Source: CBDEUK01 sp965250225 (GTDB lineage: Bacteria > Pseudomonadota > Gammaproteobacteria > Eutrophobiales > Eutrophobiaceae). From it: a stretch of DNA of 64,000 bases. Of this stretch, positions 37,608-45,803 are shown piece by piece (position 1 is the first letter of the stretch; each line of letters starts with the position of its first letter). The stretch is from contig CBDFNQ010000028.1 of NCBI GenBank assembly GCA_965250225.1, forward strand, positions 62,001 through 126,000, written 5' to 3'. The notes under the pieces are model-generated. The model did no database searches, was not told the origin of the DNA, and saw nothing but the letters and a program-made list of their open reading frames with translations. The position numbers and the translations under genes were made by a program.

Positions 37608-38902
37608 ATCAATCAACTGTAGCGAGTATTTCTTTTAAGAGAAACATCCTGATAGCTCTGTTCTTCCTGATGCTATCTCTATTCCTTATATATACCTGGG
37701 CCAGGTTGGCGCCATTGGAAAGCGCCTCCATTGCACCGGGCTTTGTGCGTGTAGAAGGACAAAATCAGAAGGTTGAACATTTATTCGGTGGCAAGGTTGA
37801 TTCAATACAAATCCAGGATGGCGATATCGTTAATCAAGGCGATGTATTAATCACGTTAGATAATAGAGAAACCAAAACGGCTTTAACCGCGAAATTAAAT
37901 GAATATCTTATTGCTCTGGCACAACGCGATGTGGCCAATGCCATGTTAAATGTAACAAACGATGTTAGTTTTAGTTCAGACACGATGTCACTAGAAGAAA
38001 GACTAGATAAAGCAAATGTATTAACTGTACAAAAGGCTAACTTCAATACTACTCGCCAGGTGCGTCATGATAATGAACAACTGCTGTTATCAAAAAACAA
38101 ACAAATTATGACATCGATCAATTCTGAGACGATTAAACTTGCTTCTTTAAAGAAACAATATGACTTATCGGTAGTACAACTTGATTCTTATCATAAGCTG
38201 GTTGATCAAAAACATGTTGCACGCTTACAGATTATCGAATTAGAAAAAGAGGTCATACAACTAAAAGGCAAGATTGGTTCAGGTAAAAGTTTGATTGAAG
38301 AAAAACGATTAGCATTAAAAGAAAACGAGATAAAGATTACGCAGTTGCTTTCTAAAGAACAACATCATGCCGCGATAGTGTTGGCCGAAGTTGAAAAATC
38401 GATCCCTGCTATGCAGGCAGCAATAACACGCATGCAACAAACCATAGAAGAATCTGTTATCAAGGCGCCGGTTAATGGTAGGATCACCGATCTCAAGATC
38501 AGTTCTGTTGGCGAAACGATTAAGTCTGGCGAGGAGCTGATGAAGATACTGCCAATGGAGGATAAATTAATCATCGAAGCCCGGTTAAATACTGCGGATA
38601 TTGACAGTATAAGTGAAGGTCAAAAGGCACGTGTTCGATTAACGGCCTACAATTTCAGGAATACACCCATGCTGGAAGCCCATGTGGTAAAAATATCAGC
38701 TGACAGGATGCAGGATGAGTCAGGTTATTATTATCAACTGGAATTGGAAATTAAAAAATCTGAATTAGCGCAGTATCCGAAATTAACGTTAGCAGCGGGT
38801 ATGCCGGCTGAGAGTATTATTATTAATGACAAACGCACTGCCATTGAATACTTATTAGAGCCTATAAAACGGGGAGTTAATCGTAGTCTACGTGAAAGCT
38901 AA
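37604..38902 (+). CDS. HlyD-family type I secretion periplasmic adaptor
   Basis: 432 residues. An N-terminal membrane segment (about 13-33), a lipoyl half with VEHLFGGKVDSIQIQDGDIV near 55, a coiled coil (about 95-285), the second lipoyl half with IKAPVNGRITDLKIS near 290 and a beta-barrel domain. This is the usual PrtE/HlyD layout that links the inner-membrane ABC protein to a TolC-like channel. Its start overlaps the ABC stop (ATGA). No TolC homologue is encoded in the window. The stop overlaps that of the convergent regulator gene by a few bases. Confidence 0.92.
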   Translation: MNQSTVASISFKRNILIALFFLMLSLFLIYTWARLAPLESASIAPGFVRVEGQNQKVEHLFGGKVDSIQIQDGDIVNQGDVLITLDNRETKTALTAKLNEYLIALAQRDVANAMLNVTNDVSFSSDTMSLEERLDKANVLTVQKANFNTTRQVRHDNEQLLLSKNKQIMTSINSETIKLASLKKQYDLSVVQLDSYHKLVDQKHVARLQIIELEKEVIQLKGKIGSGKSLIEEKRLALKENEIKITQLLSKEQHHAAIVLAEVEKSIPAMQAAITRMQQTIEESVIKAPVNGRITDLKISSVGETIKSGEELMKILPMEDKLIIEARLNTADIDSISEGQKARVRLTAYNFRNTPMLEAHVVKISADRMQDESGYYYQLELEIKKSELAQYPKLTLAAGMPAESIIINDKRTAIEYLLEPIKRGVNRSLRES

Positions 38903-40302
38903 TTATCCCAGGATTGTTTCTTACGGTAGATTGTTGATGGACTGACATCTAACATTGCTGCGGCCTTGGGGATATTACCATCACAGACTTTTATCGCTTG
39001 TGTAATCGCTTCTTTTTCAACAACCCAAAGTGGCTTGATATCCATTAATGAAAAATCTTTTTTATCATCTGATTTACTTGATAACTCAACTATCTTTGAT
39101 GAAGCGTTTGCGGGTTTTGTTGATGAAGAATTGCTAGTAATGTCTGTAGGTAGCATATTGATCGAAATCTCTCTGCCTTTGTTTAAAACAACAATATTTC
39201 TTATGGTGTTTTCCAATTGTCGTACATTACCCGGCCATGCATGATTTAAAAATAGTTTTTCTACTGCAGAATTAAATGTAGTGAATTCTTTGTTCTCTTC
39301 TTTACTAAACATTCCAAGGAAGTGCCTGGCGATTAATATCACATCACTGTCTCTGTCACGTAACGGAGGCAAGTTGATCGGGATAACGTTTAGTCGATAG
39401 TATAAATCTTCTCTAAAGCGGCCTTCCTTAATTTCAGTTAATGGATCTCGGTTAGTAGCGCAAATGATTCGAACATTCACCGTATCTATAGAGTTACTTC
39501 CTACGCGTTGATACTGACCAGATTGGAGAAAGCGTAAAAATTTCGCTTGTAGATCGATATTCATTTCACATATTTCATCCAGAAATAAGGTGCCATAATC
39601 TGCTCGAGAGACTGCACCTTCTCGATCTTTCACCGCGCCAGTGAATGATCCTTTAACATGACCAAAGACTTCACTTTCAACCAGGTTTTTTGGTATAGCG
39701 GCACAATTCAATGGAATGAATGGGCTTTTATTACGATCACTCAGTTGATGTATTGCCTCAGCACATAGTTCTTTCCCCGTGCCACTCTCACCAATTACAA
39801 AAACAGTAGCTTTACTGGGCGCTGCGTTTTCAATAATACTGTATACCGACTGCATCGGGTTAGAACGTCCAATAAATTTTTGAAATCGAGATCGATTTAG
39901 AACTTCGAATTCTTCGACAATACCGGTTAGGCGGTAATGTTCTATGGCATTATTGACTGAAACGATCAACCTCTCTCCATCGAACGGTTTTGCCAGAAAG
40001 TCAAATGCACCATATTTCATTGCTTCAGCAACGACATTCGCATTTCCATGACCGGTTATAATGATAACTTCTGTAGGAATATTCTCTTCATAAACTTTTC
40101 TTAATATATCCATTCCATTTATGTCGGGCAGATTTAAATCCAGTAATATAACATTGGGTAATTTTGATGTTATGAATTCAAAACCCTCTTTACCATTATC
40201 AATATGTTCAACTGTTAAAGATTCTTCGCCCATATAACGTAAAATTGCATTGGCAACAGATTGATCATCTTCAATAAGTAATATGTTTGTTTGTTTTGCC
40301 AT
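38899..40302 (-). CDS. NtrC-family sigma-54-dependent response regulator
   Basis: 467 residues. Receiver domain (about 5-120) with the phospho-acceptor aspartate in VILLDLNLPDING; AAA+ domain (about 140-375) with Walker A GESGTGKELCAEAIHQ, the sigma-54 contact loop GSFTGAVKDREG, and GTLFLDEICEMN; and a Fis-type helix-turn-helix at the end (CDGNIPKAAAMLDVSPSTIY). All motifs for activating sigma-54 polymerase are present. It is the last gene of the kinase/receiver operon starting at 42905. Five sigma-54-type promoters and three copies of a palindromic site lie within 12 kb, so it is the likely activator of the exopolysaccharide genes; AlgB of Pseudomonas is the same type. Confidence 0.95.
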   Translation of the reverse strand: MAKQTNILLIEDDQSVANAILRYMGEESLTVEHIDNGKEGFEFITSKLPNVILLDLNLPDINGMDILRKVYEENIPTEVIIITGHGNANVVAEAMKYGAFDFLAKPFDGERLIVSVNNAIEHYRLTGIVEEFEVLNRSRFQKFIGRSNPMQSVYSIIENAAPSKATVFVIGESGTGKELCAEAIHQLSDRNKSPFIPLNCAAIPKNLVESEVFGHVKGSFTGAVKDREGAVSRADYGTLFLDEICEMNIDLQAKFLRFLQSGQYQRVGSNSIDTVNVRIICATNRDPLTEIKEGRFREDLYYRLNVIPINLPPLRDRDSDVILIARHFLGMFSKEENKEFTTFNSAVEKLFLNHAWPGNVRQLENTIRNIVVLNKGREISINMLPTDITSNSSSTKPANASSKIVELSSKSDDKKDFSLMDIKPLWVVEKEAITQAIKVCDGNIPKAAAMLDVSPSTIYRKKQSWDN

Positions 40303-40308
40303 AGAAAA

Positions 40309-40713
40309 TCAGTGCTGTAATAAATGTGATTTATTTGAATTTGATAATTCTTCCTGAATCTTTTCGATTAATTCATCAATCTTTACTGGTTTGGCGACAA
40401 ATGATCGTCCAGAAATTTTTCCTTTAGCGGTTTCCGTTTCCTGCTTTGATATAAGCGCAGTTAAAAATATAATCTTGATGTTTTTTAATTCGTTATCATC
40501 AAGCATCCTTGCTGCAACATCACCTCCACTCATATCGGGCATCATGATATCAAGCAACATCAAATCTGGTTTATACTCTCTTGCAGCATTTAATGCTTTT
40601 GAACCCTGGTTCTCTGTTCTGACTTCATATTGCCCTGTTTCTTCGAGATTTAATTTCAACATTCGAGTGAGGCTTGCTTCATCATCGATAACAAGTATTC
40701 TTTTTTTAGTCAT
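40309..40713 (-). CDS. Single-domain response regulator
   Basis: 134 residues, a CheY-like receiver only. The acidic pair is in VIDDEASLTRML, the phosphorylated aspartate in LMLLDIMMPDMSGG near residue 54, the threonine in IIFLTALISK and the conserved lysine in FVAKPVKIDEL. It has no output domain, so it probably relays phosphate between the kinase (40725-42905) and the sigma-54 regulator next to it, or competes for it. Its sequence closely resembles the frameshifted receiver at 43169-43550, indicating duplication of a kinase/receiver module. Confidence 0.92.
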   Translation of the reverse strand: MTKKRILVIDDEASLTRMLKLNLEETGQYEVRTENQGSKALNAAREYKPDLMLLDIMMPDMSGGDVAARMLDDNELKNIKIIFLTALISKQETETAKGKISGRSFVAKPVKIDELIEKIQEELSNSNKSHLLQH

Positions 40714-40724
40714 AATTCTTTACC

Positions 40725-42905
40725 TCAAATAATTTTAAAAATAATGGACACAATGGCACCACCTTCTTTATGGTTGCTGATGTCTATATATGCAGCATGT
40801 AACCTAATGATATTTTCTGTAACAGTTAAACCCAGACCTGTTCCAACTCCTGTTTTTTTAGTCGTGAAAAATGGTTCGAATATCTTGCCTTTATTCTTTT
40901 CGCTTATACCTGGGCCGGTATCTTTGATCTCAACAACCACAACATTATTAGCCTTCTTAAATTGTCCGGTTTGACTTAAGTTGTGTTTCATTAATTCATT
41001 TTTTATAACACTGTTATAGATCCTGACTACAAGAGACCCTTTTCTCCCCATAGCATGTATCGCATTCATGAATAAGTTGATAAATACCTGTTGAAGTTTA
41101 TTTTTATCGATTTCAATTAAGGGGAGATCTTCTTCAAATTTCATCTCTACATCAATGTTGTGTTTTGTCAGTTCGTGTTTTACCAAGAGCAGTGATTCTT
41201 CAACAATTGGGTTTAACTCTTGTCTTTCGAGCTTAAGCTGTCTTGATGCTGAAAAATCAACCAGCTCTTTTATGACGGAATCTGCCCTATGTATTGCATT
41301 TTCCATATCCTGGATAACCGCATCAAGGGCCACACTCGTTTGTAAAGTTTTTTGTATATAATTAATGCCTAGCTGGATAACTGCTAATGGGTTCTTTACT
41401 TCATGGGCAATGCCGGCAGAAAGCTTGCCTATAGAATCCATTTTTTCAGCTTGTATCAATTGCAATTGTGTATATTCAAGTTCGTCGTGTGTTTTTCTCA
41501 ACTCTTCCTGAGCACCCATACGTTCTATTGATCTTCCAATACGATCAGCAATCTCTTTAATCATCAATTGTTCTTCGGTAAGAAATGGGTTTTTACTATA
41601 TTCTGTCGACTCTTTTAAATAACAGACTGTTAGTTGACCAACAACTTCTCCATTAATAGATATATCATCACATAGATTCCATGTTGATTTTTTATAATTT
41701 TTAGTGGTACATTTTTCATTGTTGATTGTAATTGATGATGCTGCAATATCAGGATAACGCATAGCTGGAATAACAAGTTCACAAGCTTCAACTAAAATAT
41801 CGGGAATAGTGATACCGGGTTTCATGATTAAAGTGGATATATCGTAGAGACAATTCAGTTCTTTAATTCTCCCTTTAAGCTGGCGCGTCCTTAAATCAAG
41901 TTTTTCTTCTGTTTTTTCTTTTTCCAGTTTTAATTCATCCTGAACATTGATTAAGTCAAACGTTTTCTTTTTTTCATTACGTGACGTATGTATAAAATCC
42001 AGTGCCAGACCGGTAAAAGGGACGAGGTAGACAAATATTTTCAGAAAGTGTGCAATATTAAAATGATTATCAAAAAGTGCTGTTGAACCAAAGGCCATGT
42101 GCATTTCGACAGCAATCTCCGGAATAACACTGATAAATAGGCTATGAGCAAAAAAACTCGGATTTTTACTATAAAACTTTGGGTAAACATATACCCCGGC
42201 AACTATAAAGAGTAACAACGGGACTAGATCATAGGGCCTGGTGATTAAGTTATCTGGAAATTGAGTTTCCGGGATGTTTGTACCTGTTGCTGCAATGTGA
42301 ATAATAATATACGCAATGACACCAAACATGAGACTAACCCAAGAAATTAATAAAATATCTCTTTTGATTTCTCTCACCCCTTTAATTGATAAAAATATTA
42401 TCCCAACAATTAAAATTATGGCATTAAAAATACGGCAAATCGCCCAGGTGAACGGTATGAAATTTTGAGTATCCGATACTGATTCGAGAAGCCTGTCTGC
42501 TGCCAGTGTATGAAAGGCATCCATACATCCAGAGAACATTAATGCCATGGCGATAACCGGCGTGGTGAGATCGCGCTTTATTGAAAAATGGACAAATGCT
42601 AATATCGCCGTGAATATGGCAGTACAGAACGCAGACCATTCCAGAATAGTATGGGTAAAACTGCCCGCAAGTGAGAGATGCATTGAGTCTGCCAGGCTGC
42701 CACTTGTTAATGTTTTCACACTATCCAATGTCAGTGCTGTTCCTGATGTACTGAAATCAACGCCAATGAGAGTCAGAATAAACGGGAATAAACAGATGAA
42801 CAGGAACATCAAAACTAATGGCTGTGGTAGTTTGTTGATTTCAACACCCAGCCTCATTTCATTAATTCTTTCCATAGTCTTATTAAAGAAAAAAGCATTT
42901 ATCAT
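40725..42905 (-). CDS. Membrane sensor histidine kinase, MASE3-like
   Basis: 726 residues. About eight membrane segments fill residues 30-310, with FSGCMDAFHTLAADRLL resembling the MASE3 sensor domain. A coiled coil (about 320-360) and a GAF-like domain (about 365-485) follow, then HisKA with the phospho-accepting histidine in LSAGIAHEVKNPLAVIQ near residue 510, and the ATPase domain with NLFMNAIHAMG, IKDTGPGISEKN and GTGLGLTVTENI. The signal is unknown. It heads an operon with the receiver at 40309 and the sigma-54 regulator at 38899. The exact start is uncertain; methionines at 42875 and 42857 are alternatives. Confidence 0.9.
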   Translation of the reverse strand: MINAFFFNKTMERINEMRLGVEINKLPQPLVLMFLFICLFPFILTLIGVDFSTSGTALTLDSVKTLTSGSLADSMHLSLAGSFTHTILEWSAFCTAIFTAILAFVHFSIKRDLTTPVIAMALMFSGCMDAFHTLAADRLLESVSDTQNFIPFTWAICRIFNAIILIVGIIFLSIKGVREIKRDILLISWVSLMFGVIAYIIIHIAATGTNIPETQFPDNLITRPYDLVPLLLFIVAGVYVYPKFYSKNPSFFAHSLFISVIPEIAVEMHMAFGSTALFDNHFNIAHFLKIFVYLVPFTGLALDFIHTSRNEKKKTFDLINVQDELKLEKEKTEEKLDLRTRQLKGRIKELNCLYDISTLIMKPGITIPDILVEACELVIPAMRYPDIAASSITINNEKCTTKNYKKSTWNLCDDISINGEVVGQLTVCYLKESTEYSKNPFLTEEQLMIKEIADRIGRSIERMGAQEELRKTHDELEYTQLQLIQAEKMDSIGKLSAGIAHEVKNPLAVIQLGINYIQKTLQTSVALDAVIQDMENAIHRADSVIKELVDFSASRQLKLERQELNPIVEESLLLVKHELTKHNIDVEMKFEEDLPLIEIDKNKLQQVFINLFMNAIHAMGRKGSLVVRIYNSVIKNELMKHNLSQTGQFKKANNVVVVEIKDTGPGISEKNKGKIFEPFFTTKKTGVGTGLGLTVTENIIRLHAAYIDISNHKEGGAIVSIIFKII

Positions 42906-42949
42906 GCCATAATTTTAAAATCAACAAATGACCGTTCTCGTATTATCGA

Positions 42950-42985
42950 CCGCTAAGGATGGCGGAAATGCAGATAATGTATAAG
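42950..42985. repeat. Palindromic repeat element, copy D (short)
   Basis: CCGCTAAGGATGGCGG at 42950-42965 forms a short hairpin and is followed by AAATGCAGATAATG, matching the order seen in copies A and B (palindrome around ATGGATG or AAGGATG, then TGCAGAT/TGCAGTT). It lies upstream of the kinase gene in the gap at 42906-43168, which shows no other feature. Confidence 0.5.
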
Positions 42986-43168
42986 GCAATTATATATTCC
43001 CATGTTACACCTACCACATACAATAATTCCATGCTCATTTCACAATATCTAAGTTAAATTTGAAATTCATGACTATTTTCATTGCGAATGGTTTTAAGTC
43101 TGAAAGGGAGTTTGTGGGCCACATTATTAATAAAATTAATCGAACTGGATTGTGTGTTTCCAGTTAAT

Positions 43169-43550
43169 TTATCTCAATTGTTCTTCAAAACATTCAAGCA
43201 ATATATCAAGCTTAACAGGTTTGTTAATGATTAAGCTTTCACCTTTGATTTTTTCCACTGTCTTTCTTTTTTGTTTTTTTTGGAATGGCTGTAAAAAACA
43301 CAATTTTAATATATTTTAACGTCGTGTCATTTTGAATTTGATCAGCAATTTCATTACCATTGATTTCCGGCATCATGATATCCAGTAATACGAGATCAGG
43401 TTTAAAATCATGCGTAGTAGCTATTGCATTATTACTGTGATTTTCTGTCTCGACTTCATAGTCATCAGTCTGTTCAAGGCACTTTTTCAAAATTAGACTG
43501 AGGCCTGGTTCATCGTCAATAATAAGTATCTTTTTTTTATTCATAATCAT
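43169..43550 (-). pseudogene. Single-domain response regulator, frameshifted in an A8 tract
   Basis: A CheY-like receiver with IIDDEPGLSLILKK and the aspartate in LVLLDIMMPEINGN. As written, the frame ends at 43239 after 103 residues with a lysine-rich nonsense tail. On the coding strand a run of eight A (near 43270-43280) marks the break: with seven A the frame reads AIPKKQKRKTVEKIKGES and then INKPVKLDILLECFEEQLR to a stop at 43169, restoring the conserved lysine and the normal end. It may be a real mutation, a phase-variable tract, a site of transcriptional slippage, or a sequencing error. It follows the kinase at 43568-45151. Confidence 0.8.
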
Positions 43551-43567
43551 TTCCTGTTATTCATCTA

Positions 43568-45151
43568 TCAGATTATTGCTGCTCTGAATATTAATACAGC
43601 ATTAACACCCTTGTGCTTCCTGTTTTTGATATTAATAACCGCTTTATGTAGGCGTACGATGTTCTGGACTACTGTTAAACCTAAACCTGTTCCTTTTCCA
43701 TTCCATTTCATGGTGAAAAATGGCTCGAATATTTTATCGATTATATCATTTGATATTCCTGTTCCATTATCTTCTGTTTCAATAACGACAGCATTGCTTC
43801 CTATCAAATATTGATCCGTATTGCTCAAGGTTTTGTTCTTAGTTATTTCTTCTATCGTTTTTGCATATGTTTTAATCGTTAACGTACCATTTTTATCCAT
43901 TGCATGAATTGCGTTCATAATTAGATTGACAAGAACTTGTTGAATTTTACTTTGATCCATTTTAACCTGAGGAATGTTCTCGCCGAGTTGTAGAGTCAGG
44001 TTAATATTCTTTTTTAATATCTCATGTTTTAACAATGATACAGATTCAGTTACAACTGGATTTATGTCTGTAATATCGAACTTTAATTGTTTCATTTCTG
44101 TGAAATTTAAGAGCGATTTAATAACGGAGTCTGCCCTGCTGATGGCATCCTCAATCTCTTCTATAACACTTGCCAATTGACTGTTTATATTTTTATCTTT
44201 AGCAATATATTCAACACCAAATTGAATAATAGCCAAAGGATTTTTGACTTCATGCGCAACCCCTGCAGCAAGCGTGCCTGCCGTTTCCAGTTTTTCTGCC
44301 TGAACCAATTGCAACTGAGTATCAATTAAATTCTGATGGGTGAGTTTTAATTCCTCTATCGCCAGTGTTTTCTTTTCGACAGCATATTCTAGCTGTCCAA
44401 TGAAACTGCTCATTGCCTGTGACAATTTGTTTACTTCAACTGATCCATTAGCATGTGCTGTATACGGTTTTCCATAGTTCAAGGAATTATTAGCAGCTTC
44501 TGTCATTAAACGAATAGGTGAATCTATGTTGCGGAGTGCTAAGTTCGTGAAAAAATAAAATATGAATAACAATAATGACATGACAGAATAAATTGTGAAT
44601 TTCTTTTTGTCTTTCTCAGCTAAAAATTGCATGTCAAAATTATCGGCTATTACTATTGAATTTTCATGAAACGAGTTCAGAGTTTTTATTAAATCAATAG
44701 AGGTGTGATCAAATTCAGTTAGTAATCTGTAAAGATCCACTGTGTTTCCAAATTTAATGAGTTCACCTGCATGTACGATTTGAGTTGAAATTGTGTCTAA
44801 TTGAATTTTAATCTTATCTAACTGAGAGCGTCTGGATTGAATGAGTGGATACCTGGTTACATTATCGAGTTGTTTTTTGAGTGTTGATATTTCCAGCAAT
44901 GCATCATCTTGTAGATAAGTTTCACTTGATCCAATGATTAAATCTGCAACAATCAAAAGAAGCGGCAAATGCTTTTGAATATGCTCAATCTCTTCGATGG
45001 CGATTCGATTCTGATTCGCCTCATTTCCCTTGTTGGTCAGTACGTCATAGGAATGTCCTGCAATAATATCGAGAATAATTACACCCGCGATAGCGGTTAA
45101 AAACAGAAATAGTATATAGGCACGGGTTGTCATGTTAATTCGATGGATCAC
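43568..45151 (-). CDS. Sensor histidine kinase with periplasmic helical sensor
   Basis: 527 residues. Two membrane segments (about 10-32 and 178-200) enclose a mostly helical periplasmic domain of some 145 residues. A HAMP-like linker, then HisKA with LAAGVAHEVKNPLAIIQFG near residue 297 and the ATPase domain with NLIMNAIHAMDKNG, ETEDNGTGIS and GTGLGLTVVQNI. Its catalytic half closely resembles that of the kinase at 40725, though the sensors differ. The gene overlaps the exported-protein gene upstream by 17 bases, so it belongs to the porin operon starting near 47002. Confidence 0.9.
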   Translation of the reverse strand: MIHRINMTTRAYILFLFLTAIAGVIILDIIAGHSYDVLTNKGNEANQNRIAIEEIEHIQKHLPLLLIVADLIIGSSETYLQDDALLEISTLKKQLDNVTRYPLIQSRRSQLDKIKIQLDTISTQIVHAGELIKFGNTVDLYRLLTEFDHTSIDLIKTLNSFHENSIVIADNFDMQFLAEKDKKKFTIYSVMSLLLFIFYFFTNLALRNIDSPIRLMTEAANNSLNYGKPYTAHANGSVEVNKLSQAMSSFIGQLEYAVEKKTLAIEELKLTHQNLIDTQLQLVQAEKLETAGTLAAGVAHEVKNPLAIIQFGVEYIAKDKNINSQLASVIEEIEDAISRADSVIKSLLNFTEMKQLKFDITDINPVVTESVSLLKHEILKKNINLTLQLGENIPQVKMDQSKIQQVLVNLIMNAIHAMDKNGTLTIKTYAKTIEEITKNKTLSNTDQYLIGSNAVVIETEDNGTGISNDIIDKIFEPFFTMKWNGKGTGLGLTVVQNIVRLHKAVINIKNRKHKGVNAVLIFRAAII

Positions 45152-45803
45152 TGGGAGATGAAACTTGGCGTACGGAGTGCAGTTCCTTGCCCCAAACGAG
45201 TGATGTTGTCAGGGAAGCTTTAATCGCTGATCGAATGACCATCATTGCCAGAGATCGGCCTTCGTCACTCATATTATTGGAGAAGCTGTTTAGTTTGTCA
45301 GTGTCAGATAACAGGATTTCACTCAGAGTTTCCCAGTTTTTACCCTGTAAAAATTGCTTGAATTTAGTTGATTCCACTTCATCTTTAGTGATGCATCGAC
45401 ATCGTTGAAACCTGAATCCGATGATGTTGAAATCCATGTCCAGTGCCCACACAATCTCGTTTATTCCCCATTGCCCTTTTTCCGGGCGTGTATGAATGAG
45501 CCCTATGGGAACCTTATCACTAAACACAAGGTACAAAGTATGTTCACCAAATTCTTTATAATGAAATTCAAACGGTAAATGTTCTTGCAGGCGCTTTTTT
45601 GCATTGTCAGAGATATTTTTTATCAGGGAACGGGAACTTTTGTAATCCGGGAATAGATCCGAAATAGAATTTGTTGGATCTCTTAAAGCACAAAATGCAG
45701 CTGCATAACTTTCTGTGGTAATGAGAAGAAAGATCAGTAAAACGATCAAACATTTAATCGACCCTGTAAGGGATATATTTTCTTTGCTGGTAAGATAAGA
45801 CAT
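45135..45803 (-). CDS. Exported protein of unknown function
   Basis: 222 residues with a signal peptide (about 15-35, SIKCLIVLLIFLLITTESYA). The mature protein has conserved-looking features: CALRDPTNSISDLFPDY at its start, FGEHTLYLVFSDKVPIGLIH, and WALDMDFNIIGFRFQRCRC. The last part (FKQFLQGKNWETL) vaguely recalls FMN-binding domains of the NosR/RnfG type, but I see no flavinylation motif and do not assign one. It lies between the porin gene (stop and start share one base) and the kinase gene (17-base overlap), so it may be the periplasmic partner of that kinase's sensor. Confidence 0.6.
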   Translation of the reverse strand: MSYLTSKENISLTGSIKCLIVLLIFLLITTESYAAAFCALRDPTNSISDLFPDYKSSRSLIKNISDNAKKRLQEHLPFEFHYKEFGEHTLYLVFSDKVPIGLIHTRPEKGQWGINEIVWALDMDFNIIGFRFQRCRCITKDEVESTKFKQFLQGKNWETLSEILLSDTDKLNSFSNNMSDEGRSLAMMVIRSAIKASLTTSLVWGKELHSVRQVSSPSDPSN

